Source: Bugula neritina (taxonomy: Eukaryota; Bryozoa; Gymnolaemata; Cheilostomatida; Bugulidae). From it: 64,000 nt of DNA. The translations under genes and the position numbers were made by a program. Location of the stretch: contig OZ037769.1 in the NCBI GenBank assembly GCA_964035545.1, forward strand, positions 2,201,001-2,265,000, given 5' to 3'. This document shows, one piece after another, positions 44,101-63,333 of this stretch; position 1 is the first letter of the stretch; each line of letters begins with the position of its first letter. The notes beneath the pieces were generated by a model that worked only from the letters and a program-made list of their open reading frames with translations, did no database searches and was not told the DNA's origin.

Positions 44101-44973
44101 GAAATACTTTGATAGTTTAAGGTATCATCTCCACAATTTAGCACAGCTTTTCTTGTTTTAAATGAAGTAATAATAACAGTGGATATTATAGTGAAAAATG
44201 TGTCAAAGAAAGATTGTGCTGAAGCATAATAATTATTGTACGCTGGAGTTTACTATCACCATGAAAACCTTTCTACAAACTTGCTTCTACAATGATTGTT
44301 ATATAACTGGTAATTTTTGATGCTGAATGGTTATACTTGCATAATATAGTCACTTAAGCTGCCTATTTACCTGGTACTCAGTGATGATGCCATTAGGTTG
44401 AGCTGGATCTTGAATAGTCAGATGTGCACAGTTTGTGTCAAAGTCTATAGAGAGACTTGGTCCATCATCTGGAGCTACAGTAATATTGTGTTGTTTGTAC
44501 TTTATAAGTTCTTATAGCCTATCATGTCAAAAGTCGGTGTTATACAATGTAACTTTTATGCCACATACCCAGCTCAGGTGTGGAGATGTAGCGGGGTTCT
44601 GCAGAGGATTGATAGTAGGCGTTGTTGACAGCTATCAGTATAATAGTATAGTTAGTGTATGGATCTAAGTCTTCTAGAACTTTCTCTCTAGTCTCCTCAA
44701 CTGAATATCTCTTATAGAAGATCTGCTGTTCATTGAGTTTGATAGTCAGCTCATAGTGAGAGATGGAAGCACATGATGAAAATGACTCCTGATGTACAAA
44801 AGACAATTATTTCTACAAACTGAGCATGAACAAAAATCATCATAATTTTTTTTTCTGGTAACTGTCGTAATTAAAGATATATTATATACCATGCGTTTAT
44901 TGTTGCAGTTGTAAAAAATTTAAGATTTTGCAGTGAGTTTTACTATCACTTAAGGTCTAGAACAATTATTATG

Positions 44974-45054
<81 letters not shown>

Positions 45055-48000
45055 GGTTGTATAGGAGCTAAACTTATGTTTATACATCAGTGGTTTAGAT
45101 TTTTTTCCAATACAGCAATATTCCCTGTTTCTTGTGCCATAAAAAATTTGTGTAATTTTGCTTAGCTTTTTACACACTGTGATCAATATCTACTTTCTCT
45201 CTTTGTTACAATGTAGCTGATAATGATGTATATGATTTCTTGCCCTAAGCTAATAAAATATTAACATACAGAGCTGACTAATCCATGCAAGCTGTTTAAT
45301 TTTACTTGATTTTCATAGTTTTTTCCTAACTTTTTTTTAGAAATTTGATGTGTTGCATGTGGACGTTAATGGTGTTTCTCATTAAAGTCCACACAAGCAT
45401 ATGAATTTATCCCATGATACAATATTTAGTGTAGTAGAACCTCTCACATTCTTTTTTGTTATGCATGGTTTGAATTGGCACATTAAACTAACCCATACAG
45501 CTAATTTTGATAAATTTAAAGCAAATTTTAATGTTTGGTCCTAATTTGGAGATGTGTACTAAGCAAAGTAAAATGGCCTATTCACTTTTTATTACAGCAT
45601 ATTATACTGAAAGGTAAAAAATAACATAACTTACTTCCCACGTAAGGTTCAAGCTTATCCGCTCCTTTTCCATATGTGTTTGAGTGGAATATACTGTGGA
45701 GTATTCTGGAACAGTTGGATCTGTAAAAGTTGTGATTTCAACATTTAATATCAACCTTGAAACAAAGTAAATTAGCTTAATGCAATGCAGAGTTTGAATC
45801 TGTTTCAGACATTCTGCAACTTCAGAATTGTAGGCAGAAAAAAACAAAGTAGCTTCAATTTGAAAATTTAGCACCCAATAAAGACCTGAATGTTATTTTC
45901 AATTTTCGATGATTGAATATTAGAAATGGGAAATATTTTTTATTTTTATATAGACCACTATTTGTTTTATCTATAAAAAGCCTGTATATAGACTGGATGC
46001 ATATAAAAGCAATAACTTACTGATACAAGTTGTTTCACTGTCTGTTGCTACTTCGCTGTCTTTATTACCATTAGAGTTACTCTCTCTTCTTGCTCTAATC
46101 TCACAGCTTACCAGAGTGTTTGGTGTAAACTCACAGACTTGTTTATTAGATGGTATGTTCTTCCAACCACCAGAGTTACAATTATACTGCAACAACATAA
46201 AATCTCAAAATAATGTAATGGTATTTCTACACTGCAGTTAGTCAGAAAAATTATAATATTGCTTTTTTTCAAATATAATATATAATATGTTTTAGTTTGA
46301 TTAACAGGGAAATGAATTTATAACGAGTAGAAAAAGCCATAACAATTAAAACAAGCTATGCTTAAACATTTCTTTCAATTTTTTCTTCAGCATGATTTTA
46401 AAATTTTATAGCTGCTTTATAATACTTATCTTATTTATAATCATGTATTAGTTGTCTATATCATAAAAAGTGGAATGCAACTATAATGGAAGTCGTAGGC
46501 AAATTGCCCATCGTTTTGTTACATTTAGCAAATTAAATCTTCATTGTATAATATATAACCGTGAATCAATTTTGATATTTCAGTTATATTGTGCTGGAAA
46601 TACATTTATATACATAATTTGGCTGAAGATATGTGTGGCATGATTTGTTGTCTATGCTCTCAGTCAAAACTAAAGGTTTTGACTCAACAGAAGTGACCTC
46701 AGTATCTGGTTGAACTAGAGTGTAATTGAGAAGTTTACCTGATAAACTAGCCCACTCTCTGGTCCATTAGGGTAGAGTACAGGATCATAACTCAGACTAA
46801 CACAGTATGGAGATACATCTGTTAGTTTAAAGTTTCTTGGTGCCACTTGAGGAGCTGTTGATATAACATGCATATAATTACAGAGCTGAAATTAGATTGA
46901 AAACAAGCATAAAAGCAGAGAGGAAAGTTATATGACGCTATATGCGATACTAAAATTGATGCAAATCAGTAACATGTTCAACAACTTGTTTAAAACTGCT
47001 TTATCCCAGTTTATTTATTTATGATTTTCAATATAAGCAGCCAGTAAACCTATAAACTTTGAAAGCTTCTAAATGATCATATGAATATTTTTCCTGATAT
47101 AGATTTTAAGGGCTTTCATGCACCATATTCAGAACTGCAGGCAACTAAAGGTTTAATAAAACATATCACTTTTGATAAACCTTCGGTTCTCTTTAATTAA
47201 TTAAAATTATATTCTTACGTAATCCAGTTGGGACTGTCAAAGATTTGGTAGCAGGTAAAGACAAATCTCCATCTTTGTTTCTGATTTGTACTTTAACTGT
47301 GATTGTATCTTCACTGTCTCCATATACAGTGTAACTCGCTTTATTATAATTATTAACTACTTTTGATTCTGTGGTTGAATCTATTTCTACTCTGTATGGA
47401 TTTGAAGGATGAACACAGGATGTGTAAGTTGAAGGAGCCTAAAATCAACATACTATAAGATATTCCCAATAGTATTGTTACTTGATATAGCTGAGGTTGT
47501 GTAATATAAATACCATAATCAAATACTACCTCTAGCGGTACAGCTAACTAAGGGAAGTTACAACATAGTTCAAAATATTATATCATGTTCATGCACAGAA
47601 GTGAGCATCATGATAAATACAAGCATCAACTATAATGACAACTTGCATGTTCTCTCTTCATAAGCCTATACAATCGATTTTAGGGTGAAGTATATGCATG
47701 TTATCAATTTGAGAATGGGCCATGTTAGCAGAAAATAATAATTTGGTACAAATTTTTCTGTTTTTTTATTGCAGTTTTTTGTGATTCTTAAATTTTTCAA
47801 CATCAGAGTATATATTGTAGACTTAAACAACATATTCCTTACCTTCCAAGAGACAGAGTACTGGTAACGCCATCTTCCTTTATTTTCTGTTTTACTTCCT
47901 GTACTGAATGTGATGTCATCAGGTTGAGTCACTAGCAAGTCTATAATTTAGTCAAGAAAGAAACGATAAAGAATTTGGGTTTCTCTATTTCGCACAAAGT

Positions 48001-51000
48001 TGAATTTTTAAGTCTTCATTCGTTAGCTTCTCTAAAGAATAAATCATTTTTTGATTCAATACCATATTTCATCAAATTTTGTAAAATTTCAAGATTGCTA
48101 ATTTTACATTATAGTTAGCACTAAATTATTCTACCAGTTTAGAAAACATACAATAAATAATATTTAGGTTATTATAGGCTATAAAATAGGCTAACAAATA
48201 TACAGTCGCTATCATAGAATGAAAGGCAATTCAATGTTTAAAATATTCATTTACGGGTCATTCTATGCCAATTCGAAAAAGGACAAACTAACCCGCCTCA
48301 AAACTTCTTGAGAATCTAATATAAAGCCTTCCAAAACATGTCATTTAAAAAAATCTCAAATGTTAGCACTCAATTCTTAATCTTCGTTAATTATGGCACT
48401 TTTTGTGAGCAAAGGTTGGTCAAAAATCAGTACTTTTTTATGGATTTTGATACTGAAGATCAACTGCATGGATTTGTATCTCGGAGACAGTTCAAGAAAA
48501 ACCTTCCATATTCTTATTCTGCCATAAGTGTTGTCAAAAATGCTTGAGCATTTTTGACAACACTTATGGCAGAATAAGAATCTGCACATTCTGTTTTTGT
48601 AACTTTTTAGAATCATTGATTAAACAGCATTCCAAATGCACCTAAATCTCTGTAAGAGCATGTTGCATCAGTTTGGCTTATATAAAAAACTAGAAAATCG
48701 AATAAAAAAGAGTTACCTGAACACTTCATGTTCTCATGTACTTCAGTTTGAGTGACATCATCAACTCTGACACTACACTGTAGACCTTCAGCTGGTGTCA
48801 GGCCACAAATAGTGCCATAAGTATTACTTCCTGATGATTTCCATGTAGAAACTCCACATGAATACTGAAATAATTTAATAGGTGTACTGATATTGCTTAC
48901 ATCAATAGATGCTATATATAATAAATTGGTTTGTATAACTTGAGAGAGCAGAATGCATGAGATAATTAGTTAAAGGTTTTTAGCTGCAGAAATGTTCATA
49001 TAGTTATGCAAACTTAAATTAGCTAAACAACCATTTATATAACTATCAAAAATAGCATTAAAGTTATTTTAGCTGTTTATACAATCTAAGAGCTTGGTAA
49101 GTGGCAGAGTTTAATGAAAATTATTTTGACCTTTTAATCAAAAAAGCATATGCTTCCTCAACCTGTATATAATGCACCTCAATTACCAACACAACAACAT
49201 AATATACTCATACCTGATAGTTAGTTTCTAAACCTGTATATGGATTATCCCAGTCTAGTCTCACACAATCAGATGATGTCTGACTCAGTTTCAGGTTTCT
49301 TGGTGTAAAATCAGCTGGAGCTGTAAACAGTTGAAATTTGCAATAAAAATTAAATTAAATTTTATTCTTTAAATTAGCAATTTGCAGTAATGCACTTTAT
49401 GTCCTTATAAAATAATTTGAATTGTTAATCATAAGTTTTTCACCATGCAAATAAACTATACGATTATTTTAAACTGCTTTTATCTATTAAGCACATATAG
49501 TTATATATTTCATTGAGTTATATAGTACCAGCATATTGTTATAATAATATCTTCTATTTTGTATACAGGCATATAAGCAACTCCAAATATTTATTAACTG
49601 TCTACATTTTTACCTTTCTCGCTCATCTTCTGTCATTATTTTTACATTATTTATACAGTATATATAAAATAAAATTTTGCAGCCGGGATATAACTCAGTA
49701 GCAATCTGTGGTGTTTAATGCATTCTGATGGGTGAGTAAATAATAATCAAAGATTTGGTATGAATTTTGTTGCTTCAAACCATGAATTATCCATACTTAA
49801 TTGAAAATATTTTGCCAATGCATATAGAAGCTTCTAAAATTTTACTATTGTATACCATAGTGGCTTACATATTATGTAGATGCATCGCATGGAAGCATTT
49901 TCAATCCTTATTTCATTCAATAAAGTTTGCTTATATTTATCACGTAAAATGCTAAATATGAATATATATCAGTACATTATTCAACTCACCATATCCAATC
50001 ACCTCAACTTCTGAGAGAGTTAATCCACCAGAGGATTCTCTCACCACAGCAACATACAGAGAGAATGAAGCTGGTCTGATGTTAGCATTGAATTCAGCTA
50101 ATCCAGCTTTTTCATAATGAACACTGTTCCAGGAACTCTTGTGATTGACTGGATTTGTGTTGCCAGTGTCAGGTTTAGTTAGTATGTTTATTCTCTGCAT
50201 TCTAACAAACACACTACCTGAAAATTATATAAGACATAAAATTGGCATATGACATGCTTTGCTTGGTTGATACTTCATTTATTGATAACAAAAAATATTT
50301 GACAACACTGCTAAACAACTATTAGATATAGTATTTAAATAAGTGACTATATAATGCAATGATGTGGGTGTTGAAATTTAAAAAATGTTTATTTCATGGC
50401 AGATTTTCACAGTTTTACATCGTGTCGTAGATCAAACAAATAATGTAGTCATAAATCTATACTCTTTAATTGTTTTAATTGCTGCAAAAATAAGCCTATA
50501 CAATAAATTCTCTCTTTGTGCATGTAAATTGGTATTGAAAAAACTGCACTATATGAGCAGTTCTTTGCTCAAAACAAGTTTTTTTTATATACATTCTCAG
50601 TATTGAAATCAATCTCAACCTTGCAAAATATTATATTATTATGTTTTACAGTTTTATAATAATAATATGTCATATGGTATAGCCTACGTAATAATGCATT
50701 ACAATGTTGATTTATTTAATTGGTACAACTACTATAAGAATATAAATTGATAAAACCACTGTGGAATCTAGAAACTAACTATAACTCACTCTTTAGCAAG
50801 AACTACACAAATATGTATATAGATGTATAGATGCTGACTATTTCCTTATGACAATAGGAAGGAAACATGATTCACATAGATCTACTAATTATAGCTCATA
50901 TATGTATAGTGAGATGCACACTTTAGTTGACATTATAACATGCAGTAAAGCAGTTGGATATGGAAAGCATTATAAAGCAACATATTTTTGTTGCAAATGC

Positions 51001-52067
51001 ATTTTGTTTGGTGAATTATTCAAGCATTGTATGAAATAAAATATAGCATTTTGTATTTTTCAAGGTGTTTTACAGAGACAGCAAGTGATGATAAAAACCC
51101 AACACGTGAAAATTTACTAACAATTATACTCACCAGTAAAAACATTGACCTCTGTAACAAAGTAATTGTCTACCAGATCTATTCTTATCCACATGTTCTC
51201 ATCAGTTGAAGTAGAAATGTAGCATGCAGTACATTCTACCTGAGAGTTGGTTGTGTCTGATGGATCAAAACCCCATGAAGTTATTTTACCATCTCTGTCT
51301 CCATCCACTATTACACTGATGTCATCACTACCTCTGTTACTTGGTGCAGATCCTCTGTCCACTGTTTTGTCTAAAGCAACATTTTTAATTGCTGTCAAAA
51401 GATGCAAAACCTCTCACTTTTTTAACAAATATATTTGATGTCATGGGGTATAGATATCTTATGCTATTATTTACTTTACAATTCATTTTATCTACACTTG
51501 AATATATACTCTTGTATATACTCTTGCATGGCTATTTTTTCAACAAATTACATCAACTGCTATATATATGTCATTTTAACTAAAATATACGATTGGATGG
51601 TTTATAATTTAGATTTCTAAGTGACAGAAGTTAAATGACAAATGATAAAAACGTATGCTTATACAACTTCCTTATAAAAACAGGCTACAATAAGCACTTT
51701 TGCAAAACAATTACCATGTGCACAAAGTATATTATGGGATGATTATGTTATAAATTTATATTCAAACATATGTTTTTAGACAGAAGTAAACTGGTTAACT
51801 TGAGGGAGAGTGCAAATCTTGGCTTAGAAAATCTTTACAGCTGAAATATACTTGATGGATGCCATATTTATAAATAATATTTCTAATAAAAAAATCAACT
51901 GTTCCTTATAAGTACACCCAGAGAATATCATCTAAACCAGCAACCATAATAAATATATATATAAGTATAATATATGATTTTAGCTTACCTCCAGCTGTAT
52001 TCCTAACCAAGTAGAGTAATAGAAATGCTGCTAGAATAATACTGTTATAACATTTCAGAGATCTCAT
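40750..52067 (-). CDS. R3: complete F5/8C-FN3-sushi receptor, 990 aa
   Basis: Eighteen exons: 51989-52067, 51134-51391, 49990-50217, 49214-49320, 48717-48864, 47843-47940, 47219-47438, 46739-46854, 46021-46186, 45635-45720, 44569-44788, 44371-44474, 43884-44064, 43582-43675, 42962-43214, 42258-42309, 41548-41751, 40750-41108. They total 2973 nt, open throughout. Layout: signal peptide 1-26; F5/8C 27-189; five FN3 modules 189-671; RPTP-like module 671-804 with RKKR ending at R720; sushi 804-872; TM about 874-898; tail to C990. It is R1-like at the 5' end and R2-like at the 3' end, lacking the middle FN3 block. An upstream in-frame ATG at 52127 exists, but homology with R1 and R2 favours 52067. 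Confidence 0.9.
41548..41751 (-). CDS. R3 sushi (CCP) domain exon
   Basis: A 204-nt phase 1-1 exon with four cysteines (HCSAPP, YSCEEGLY, IVCGDDNGE, LPECLK) and Trp in VDWSGE. Same length as in R2 and R4. Confidence 0.88.
42258..43675 (-). CDS. R3 juxtamembrane module with furin motif
   Basis: Exons 43582-43675, 42962-43214 and 42258-42309. SKRKKRSS sits at about residues 715-722, then PPECDLDPDCYITAEID, then GDGKTYQNYYNAPLEPNQDY and a short exon encoding DGFKIVEYFNEPIRISL. It carries the same RPTP-like signature as R2, with Asn for Asp in one position. The phases within this module (2 then 0) differ from the FN3 pairs, so it is inherited as a block. Confidence 0.76.
43884..49320 (-). CDS. 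R3 FN3 array, five modules
   Basis: Modules: 49214-49320 with 48717-48864; 47843-47940 with 47219-47438; 46739-46854 with 46021-46186; 45635-45720 with 44569-44788; 44371-44474 with 43884-44064. Modules 1 to 3 correspond to R1 modules 1 to 3, and modules 4 and 5 to R2 modules 8 and 9. The block present in R2 as modules 4 to 7 is absent, and the junction lies in the intron 45721-46020 in matching phase 1. Modules 4 and 5 give the clearest FN3 match (DLDPYTNYTIILIAVNNA; KAINSAGESPVTSQTGYT). Confidence 0.8.
44977..45051. repeat. (TA)n microsatellite
   Basis: About 37 TA units in R3 intron 10. The matching R4 site (57947-58085) has about 69, so the array changed length after duplication. Confidence 0.96.
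48510..48581. repeat. Perfect hairpin, 35-bp arms, 2-nt loop
   Basis: Arms 48510-48544 and 48547-48581 (ATTCTTATTCTGCCATAAGT inward) are perfect reverse complements, in R3 intron 5. No such hairpin is seen in the matching R1 intron (7904-8186). Confidence 0.94.
49990..51391 (-). CDS. R3 exons 2-3: F5/8C domain
   Basis: Exons 51134-51391 (258 nt) and 49990-50217 (228 nt) have exactly the same lengths as in R1. The first half keeps VDGDRDGKI, ECTACYISTSTDENMWIRID and VTEVNVF; the second keeps INILTKPDTGN and GGLTLSEVEV. Differences from R1 cluster around SWGFDPSD (R1 ATPTDPGD) and in the first part of exon 3, so surface loops may vary between paralogs while the core is kept. Confidence 0.86.
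50218..51133. other. R3 intron 2
   Basis: About 0.9 kb, no gene or repeat recognised. In R1 the matching intron is 4.7 kb because of E1 and the minisatellite. Confidence 0.55.
51989..52067 (-). CDS. R3 exon 1: signal peptide
   Basis: Encodes MRSLKCYNSIILAAFLLLYL then VRNTAG, with a GTAAG donor in phase 1. The start is fixed by alignment with R1 and R2. A longer reading from 52127 would add about 20 residues (MHALSAYLLLLTLRR) that R2 does not share in frame; I treat these as 5' UTR. Confidence 0.87.
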
Positions 52068-52440
52068 GATGAAATTGCGTACTCTTCTCAGAGTAAGTAA
52101 TAGTAAGTATGCTGATAAAGCATGCAAGTAGAGTCAACTATATATATAGCAGTTTATTCTTTCTGGAATTTTGTTGATTTCTGTTATAAAAGGGGTCGAT
52201 TTAACTTGAAGAAACTTATTTGATAAACAGATTCTACTAACTTCCTTCTTGATGCGTCACACACTTAGCTATGTTTATTCAGTTTAATTTGTTCAGTGAA
52301 TGTATATGCCTGTGCTAGTGTTCAGTGCAAACACAGTGTATAACAAAGGAACATAGAAAAGGTGAAAGCTAAGTGAATGCTAAAGCAAACATTCTTTGAA
52401 ATAAAAAGAGAGCTATTCTATTGAGGTTCATAAGTTAGCT
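52068..52440 (-). promoter_or_regulatory. R3 putative promoter and 5' UTR block
   Basis: Conserved with R1 and R2. A longer TATA-like CTATATATATAG lies at 52138-52149, 71 bp upstream of the ATG, at the same relative place as in R2. Confidence 0.5.
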
Positions 52441-53431
52441 AATTACATTCAAAAGAGTTTTTCTAAAATATAATGGAGCTATCTTTGCCTTATAACTATG
52501 TAGTAGAGTCGATAATAAAGAAGTATAGAAAGATGAAAAGAAGAAGTTTGATGTTATGTATGGCAGTGCGCGACAATAAAGTTTAACTTCTGCCTTGCTA
52601 TTCAAACATATGAAAAATACTACACTGTATAGTATTTTGAGCTATAGAGATACTCTACAATACAATATCAATTTGAAATGAGTAATTAAATCAGCATCAC
52701 CATCTAAAGTTATTCTTTTGCAAAGTACATCCACGGTCAGTGCTAAAGATTTGAATTAGCAGCGTCAAAAAACATTTCATATAAATAGGTTTGATGTTCA
52801 ACATACGCAAACTGGAAAAGTGAACATTTAATTTTGTAGAGATATGTCTATAACATACCCGAAACCTACAGTTATAAACGTTACTTTGTTAGCAAGTTAA
52901 CAACAGGGTTTCATATTTGAGAGAGAGCACAATTCCCAATCAACGCACTACAAACATTATGTTACAAGCATATACACATGCTACTAAACAGATATACCTT
53001 TTCAGAATTTGTACATGACCTATCCTCTTATTTTTGTTATAAATACCGCAACAAAAAATTACTGCAAAGCACAAGTTTACAGCTCTTTTTAGTTACCTTA
53101 TTTTTGAGCAAAGAATACTGTTAATATGTTAATATTATATTATTTATGTAAATAGACATATAAAAATTGAGCAAACAGAAAAAAATTATGGAAAAGTTAG
53201 ATTTATGTTATATGAATGAAGATGTTATGTAAAATGTGTTTAGGCACACTAAAAAATTTAATGCATTCAAATTTGTGTAAGCTATGTTTTAGTGCATATA
53301 ATTATAGATTAAGGTAAATGTAATAATTTTTTAATACTTATAAACCATGACATTCGTGAGTTAGTTTTAAACTAGTACTATAAGTTAAAGTAAATATAAT
53401 AAAATATATTATATACTCCAATGCCATGAGT
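52441..53431. other. Spacer between R3 5' end and R4 3' end
   Basis: No gene. Near-identical copy of 39771-40749. Confidence 0.7.
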
Positions 53432-60248
<6,817 letters not shown>

Positions 60249-61639
60249 CTACAACGACATAAAGTCTCTAAATAATGTAAAGGTATTTTCACACTGCAGT
60301 TAGCCAGAAAACATGATTTTGTTTTCAAATATAGTATTACATGTTTTAGTGTGATTTTATAATAAACGAGTATACAAGCAGACCACACAACTTCATAATT
60401 ACTAAAACAAGTTATAGTCTGGCAGAAAAATGCCAATTTTTGACTTAGGTTCGCAACCCCGGATAAAGTTTTTTTCTCTCCTGATTATTCAAATATAGGG
60501 TCTAGGTAAATGTTTCCAGGTGGGTGTGGACTTCTTACCCTTGAGCATTTTGAGAAATTCAAGATGGCTGCCAGGCACCAAACGATTTTTTCTAATTCAA
60601 ATGTACCTACCGATTGGGGCTAAATTTAAGGTTCCAATGCTTTGAAATCTTTAGAAATTAATATAATGAAGATGCATGTGCCTTTACCATGTGCATTATT
60701 GAGTAATAGGCAAATGATACCCAAGGGTAACTAAGCTAAGCCTTAATCATTCATTTTAGCCTTGCCGTGTTTATAATTTCCTTGCATCTCTGCATCAGTT
60801 TGTTCTAACTTCATGAAAAGTTACTATATGGTGTGATTTTATATGCTGATTACAAATATGTCCACCAAATAAAGCTGAAAGAGGTTCTGCAAACTTAAAA
60901 TGCAACGTCATTGCCATATGAGCTAAATAGCAATTTATTTCAAACTAGCATGCCTATCAAAAAGGTTTGTTGAGCTGCCAACTTAATGGTTATTTTCAGT
61001 TTTAAAACTTTAGCTATGTTTTTTAAAGTTATAAAAAGGGGTCAACAACCTTAATAACACAGCACCATGGCTTCTTAACATAATTTGATTGCTTTATTAT
61101 TGAAGCATCATTTATCTGACATTTTTGCTTTCAAAATTATTTCTACAATCAGCATATTCGACTTTTTCTCTAAAAGCATTTGTAAATTACAGTTTTTTAT
61201 GAATGAAAATGTATTTCATGCTGGGGGAAGTAATACATCTATTAGAACAGTGGTTTCCTACCTTTTTCATACCAATCCCCTTTCATTAACGTTTACTATT
61301 AATTTCTCCCCTTTTAATGACCTATGTTGGGTGCACTGGAACACTAATAGCTAAAAGTGATTTGGTAGAAATAGTTAATTCTACTTTTAGTGGTTTCTCT
61401 AAAATGCTAAATAGAAAAAGTTTCCCCAGAATGTACGAGGTTTGAGAATATTGGTGGGAGAACTGTTAAAGCTACTCTGGATGAAAGTGTAATCACTAGC
61501 ATGAAAGACCTTGAAAAGATGTTGATTAAGATTGCAGAGAGCTCAATAACAGCAAAACTGTGGGTCATGTGCTTTATTGGACCAATTTTTATCATCAACA
61601 CCCACATCATAGCTGTTAAAGAAGGAGACTGAGCCTTAC

Positions 61640-62060
61640 ACCTAGCAATGGAAGAGGAAAATTCACTATCTGCACAGCATGGAGGTCATGCCCCAAGATG
61701 TGAGGATTGAATTCTCAGCTGGTAACCACACAATGCATCATGAACGCGGCCAGCTCGACGGCATCTGCTCGGACATGACCATTGAGGTGACCTTCGTAAG
61801 ATTTGGTCACAGCAAGGGGGAATCATTGGCATCACCACTAAATCTGAAACTCTCAAGGTGTGGGTGTACAGCACTTTTGCATGCAACAAGATACAGTAAG
61901 GCCTCAGTTACATGAGGGATGAGTCTGAAATAAATGCTTTCACTACTCATAAGGATGAGATGCAATCATGAATCTAATCTGATTCAAAGGACAGGGAGTC
62001 TGTCAAACGGAAGATTGAACTCTGCAATGACCCACTCAAAGAATGATGCCACCCAGTTGC
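61640..62060 (+). pseudogene. Decayed repeat-encoded protein in E2
   Basis: 61679-61915 reads MEVMPQDVRIEFSAGNHTMH, then MTIEVTFVRFGHSKGES and HATRYSKASVT, the same protein as in E1 (15734-16018); the frame breaks soon after. Function unknown. Confidence 0.5.
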
Positions 62061-62079
62061 TCTTGTCAATATTGAAGCA

Positions 62080-62450
62080 GATGAGTGCAACTGAGATGCG
62101 AATGCTTTGACATATTTACAATATAAACTGGGAAGACCATGTAACAAATGATAATATAAAGGAGGAGGCCAAAATAGAAGCCATCGCAATAGACATGAGG
62201 AGGAGACCTCCTCAATAGTATGGACATGTGCGCAGAAGAGATAGAGAGGAAGATATTATAATGGTGGCTGAGATGAAGATATAGAGAAAGAGAGGGGCCA
62301 AAAAAAAGGTTAATGGATACAGTGGAGGATGGCATACTGAAATGTGGCTTCTCGGATGAAGATGTTGACAATAGAATCAGATGACACTCTCTGATAGCAC
62401 TTGGTGCCCTGCAAAACCGCTACTCATCCTGGACCACAGCATACTAGGTG
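62080..62450 (+). pseudogene. Decayed LINE-type C-terminal fragment in E2
   Basis: Plus-strand equivalents of WEDHVTNDNI, GHVRRRDREEDIIMVAEM and a GRPKK-like stretch in broken frames, as in E1. Confidence 0.6.
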
Positions 62451-62921
62451 AGAAAGTCCGAGACAAGGTCCTATAATGAACAATTTGCTGCTTTCCCATG
62501 GCCTCTCAGGAGCAACAATGTAAAATATTGGAAAGGGAGTCATACAAAATGTCTTGGTAGAAGAAAAGTGTGATTTGGTGACACTAGTGCTTTTTTCAGG
62601 ATGACTATTCATACAAGCTACCAAGTTTATGCTATGTTGCTACAATTATGCAAAGTGCTCCTTCATGACATCTACAAGACAAAAGGCTTGGGAAACCAAG
62701 GTCAGCAATGCTATTTGCGATGTGCCTTTAACTTATGTACTTTGCCTCCTACAGATGAAGCTATTGGACAATGTCACCAAAGCACACCTCCAGGTAGCCA
62801 TATGAAACTTCGGCATTAAACCCACTAGAACATTGGTAAATGAAAGGGGATCTAATAGAATCTCTTTTCTCAAAAAAAGTAGGAAATGATGTTGTGCTTA
62901 CACCAGACAGTATTATGAAGT

Positions 62922-63333
62922 GGATCATTTTAGTTAATTCGGTGTACACTCGATGACTCTAGCTTTTGGCGATTTTTTACAATTTAGCTGCTATTGTATA
63001 TAGATTTTTGCCTCAAACTATCAAAATTTTAACAAATAAAACTCTGAATAATTAGGGCTTTTCCAATTATGTATGATTTTCTATGTCTTTTCCTAATTTA
63101 TTATTACATTGAGATATTATATAGGCCGTAATGATTCACAAATATATATGTAGCTCGTATGACAATGACGCCGCGGTTAAATGTTGCAGGACCTCTTCCT
63201 AGTCATTTTTGTTATACATAGATAGAATCAGCAAAGTCTATTACCCCATATAGTAAGTTTTCATGAATTTTGAGCAAACTTTAAAATGTTTGATCATAAT
63301 CTGCTGATGTGTACTAAATAAAGTAAAATGGCC
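62922..63333. mobile_element. M1 MITE nested in E2
   Basis: Begins GGATCATTTTAGTTAATTCG and ends TACTAAATAAAGTAAAATGG, the inverted counterpart. Orthologous to the nested copy in E1. Confidence 0.7.
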
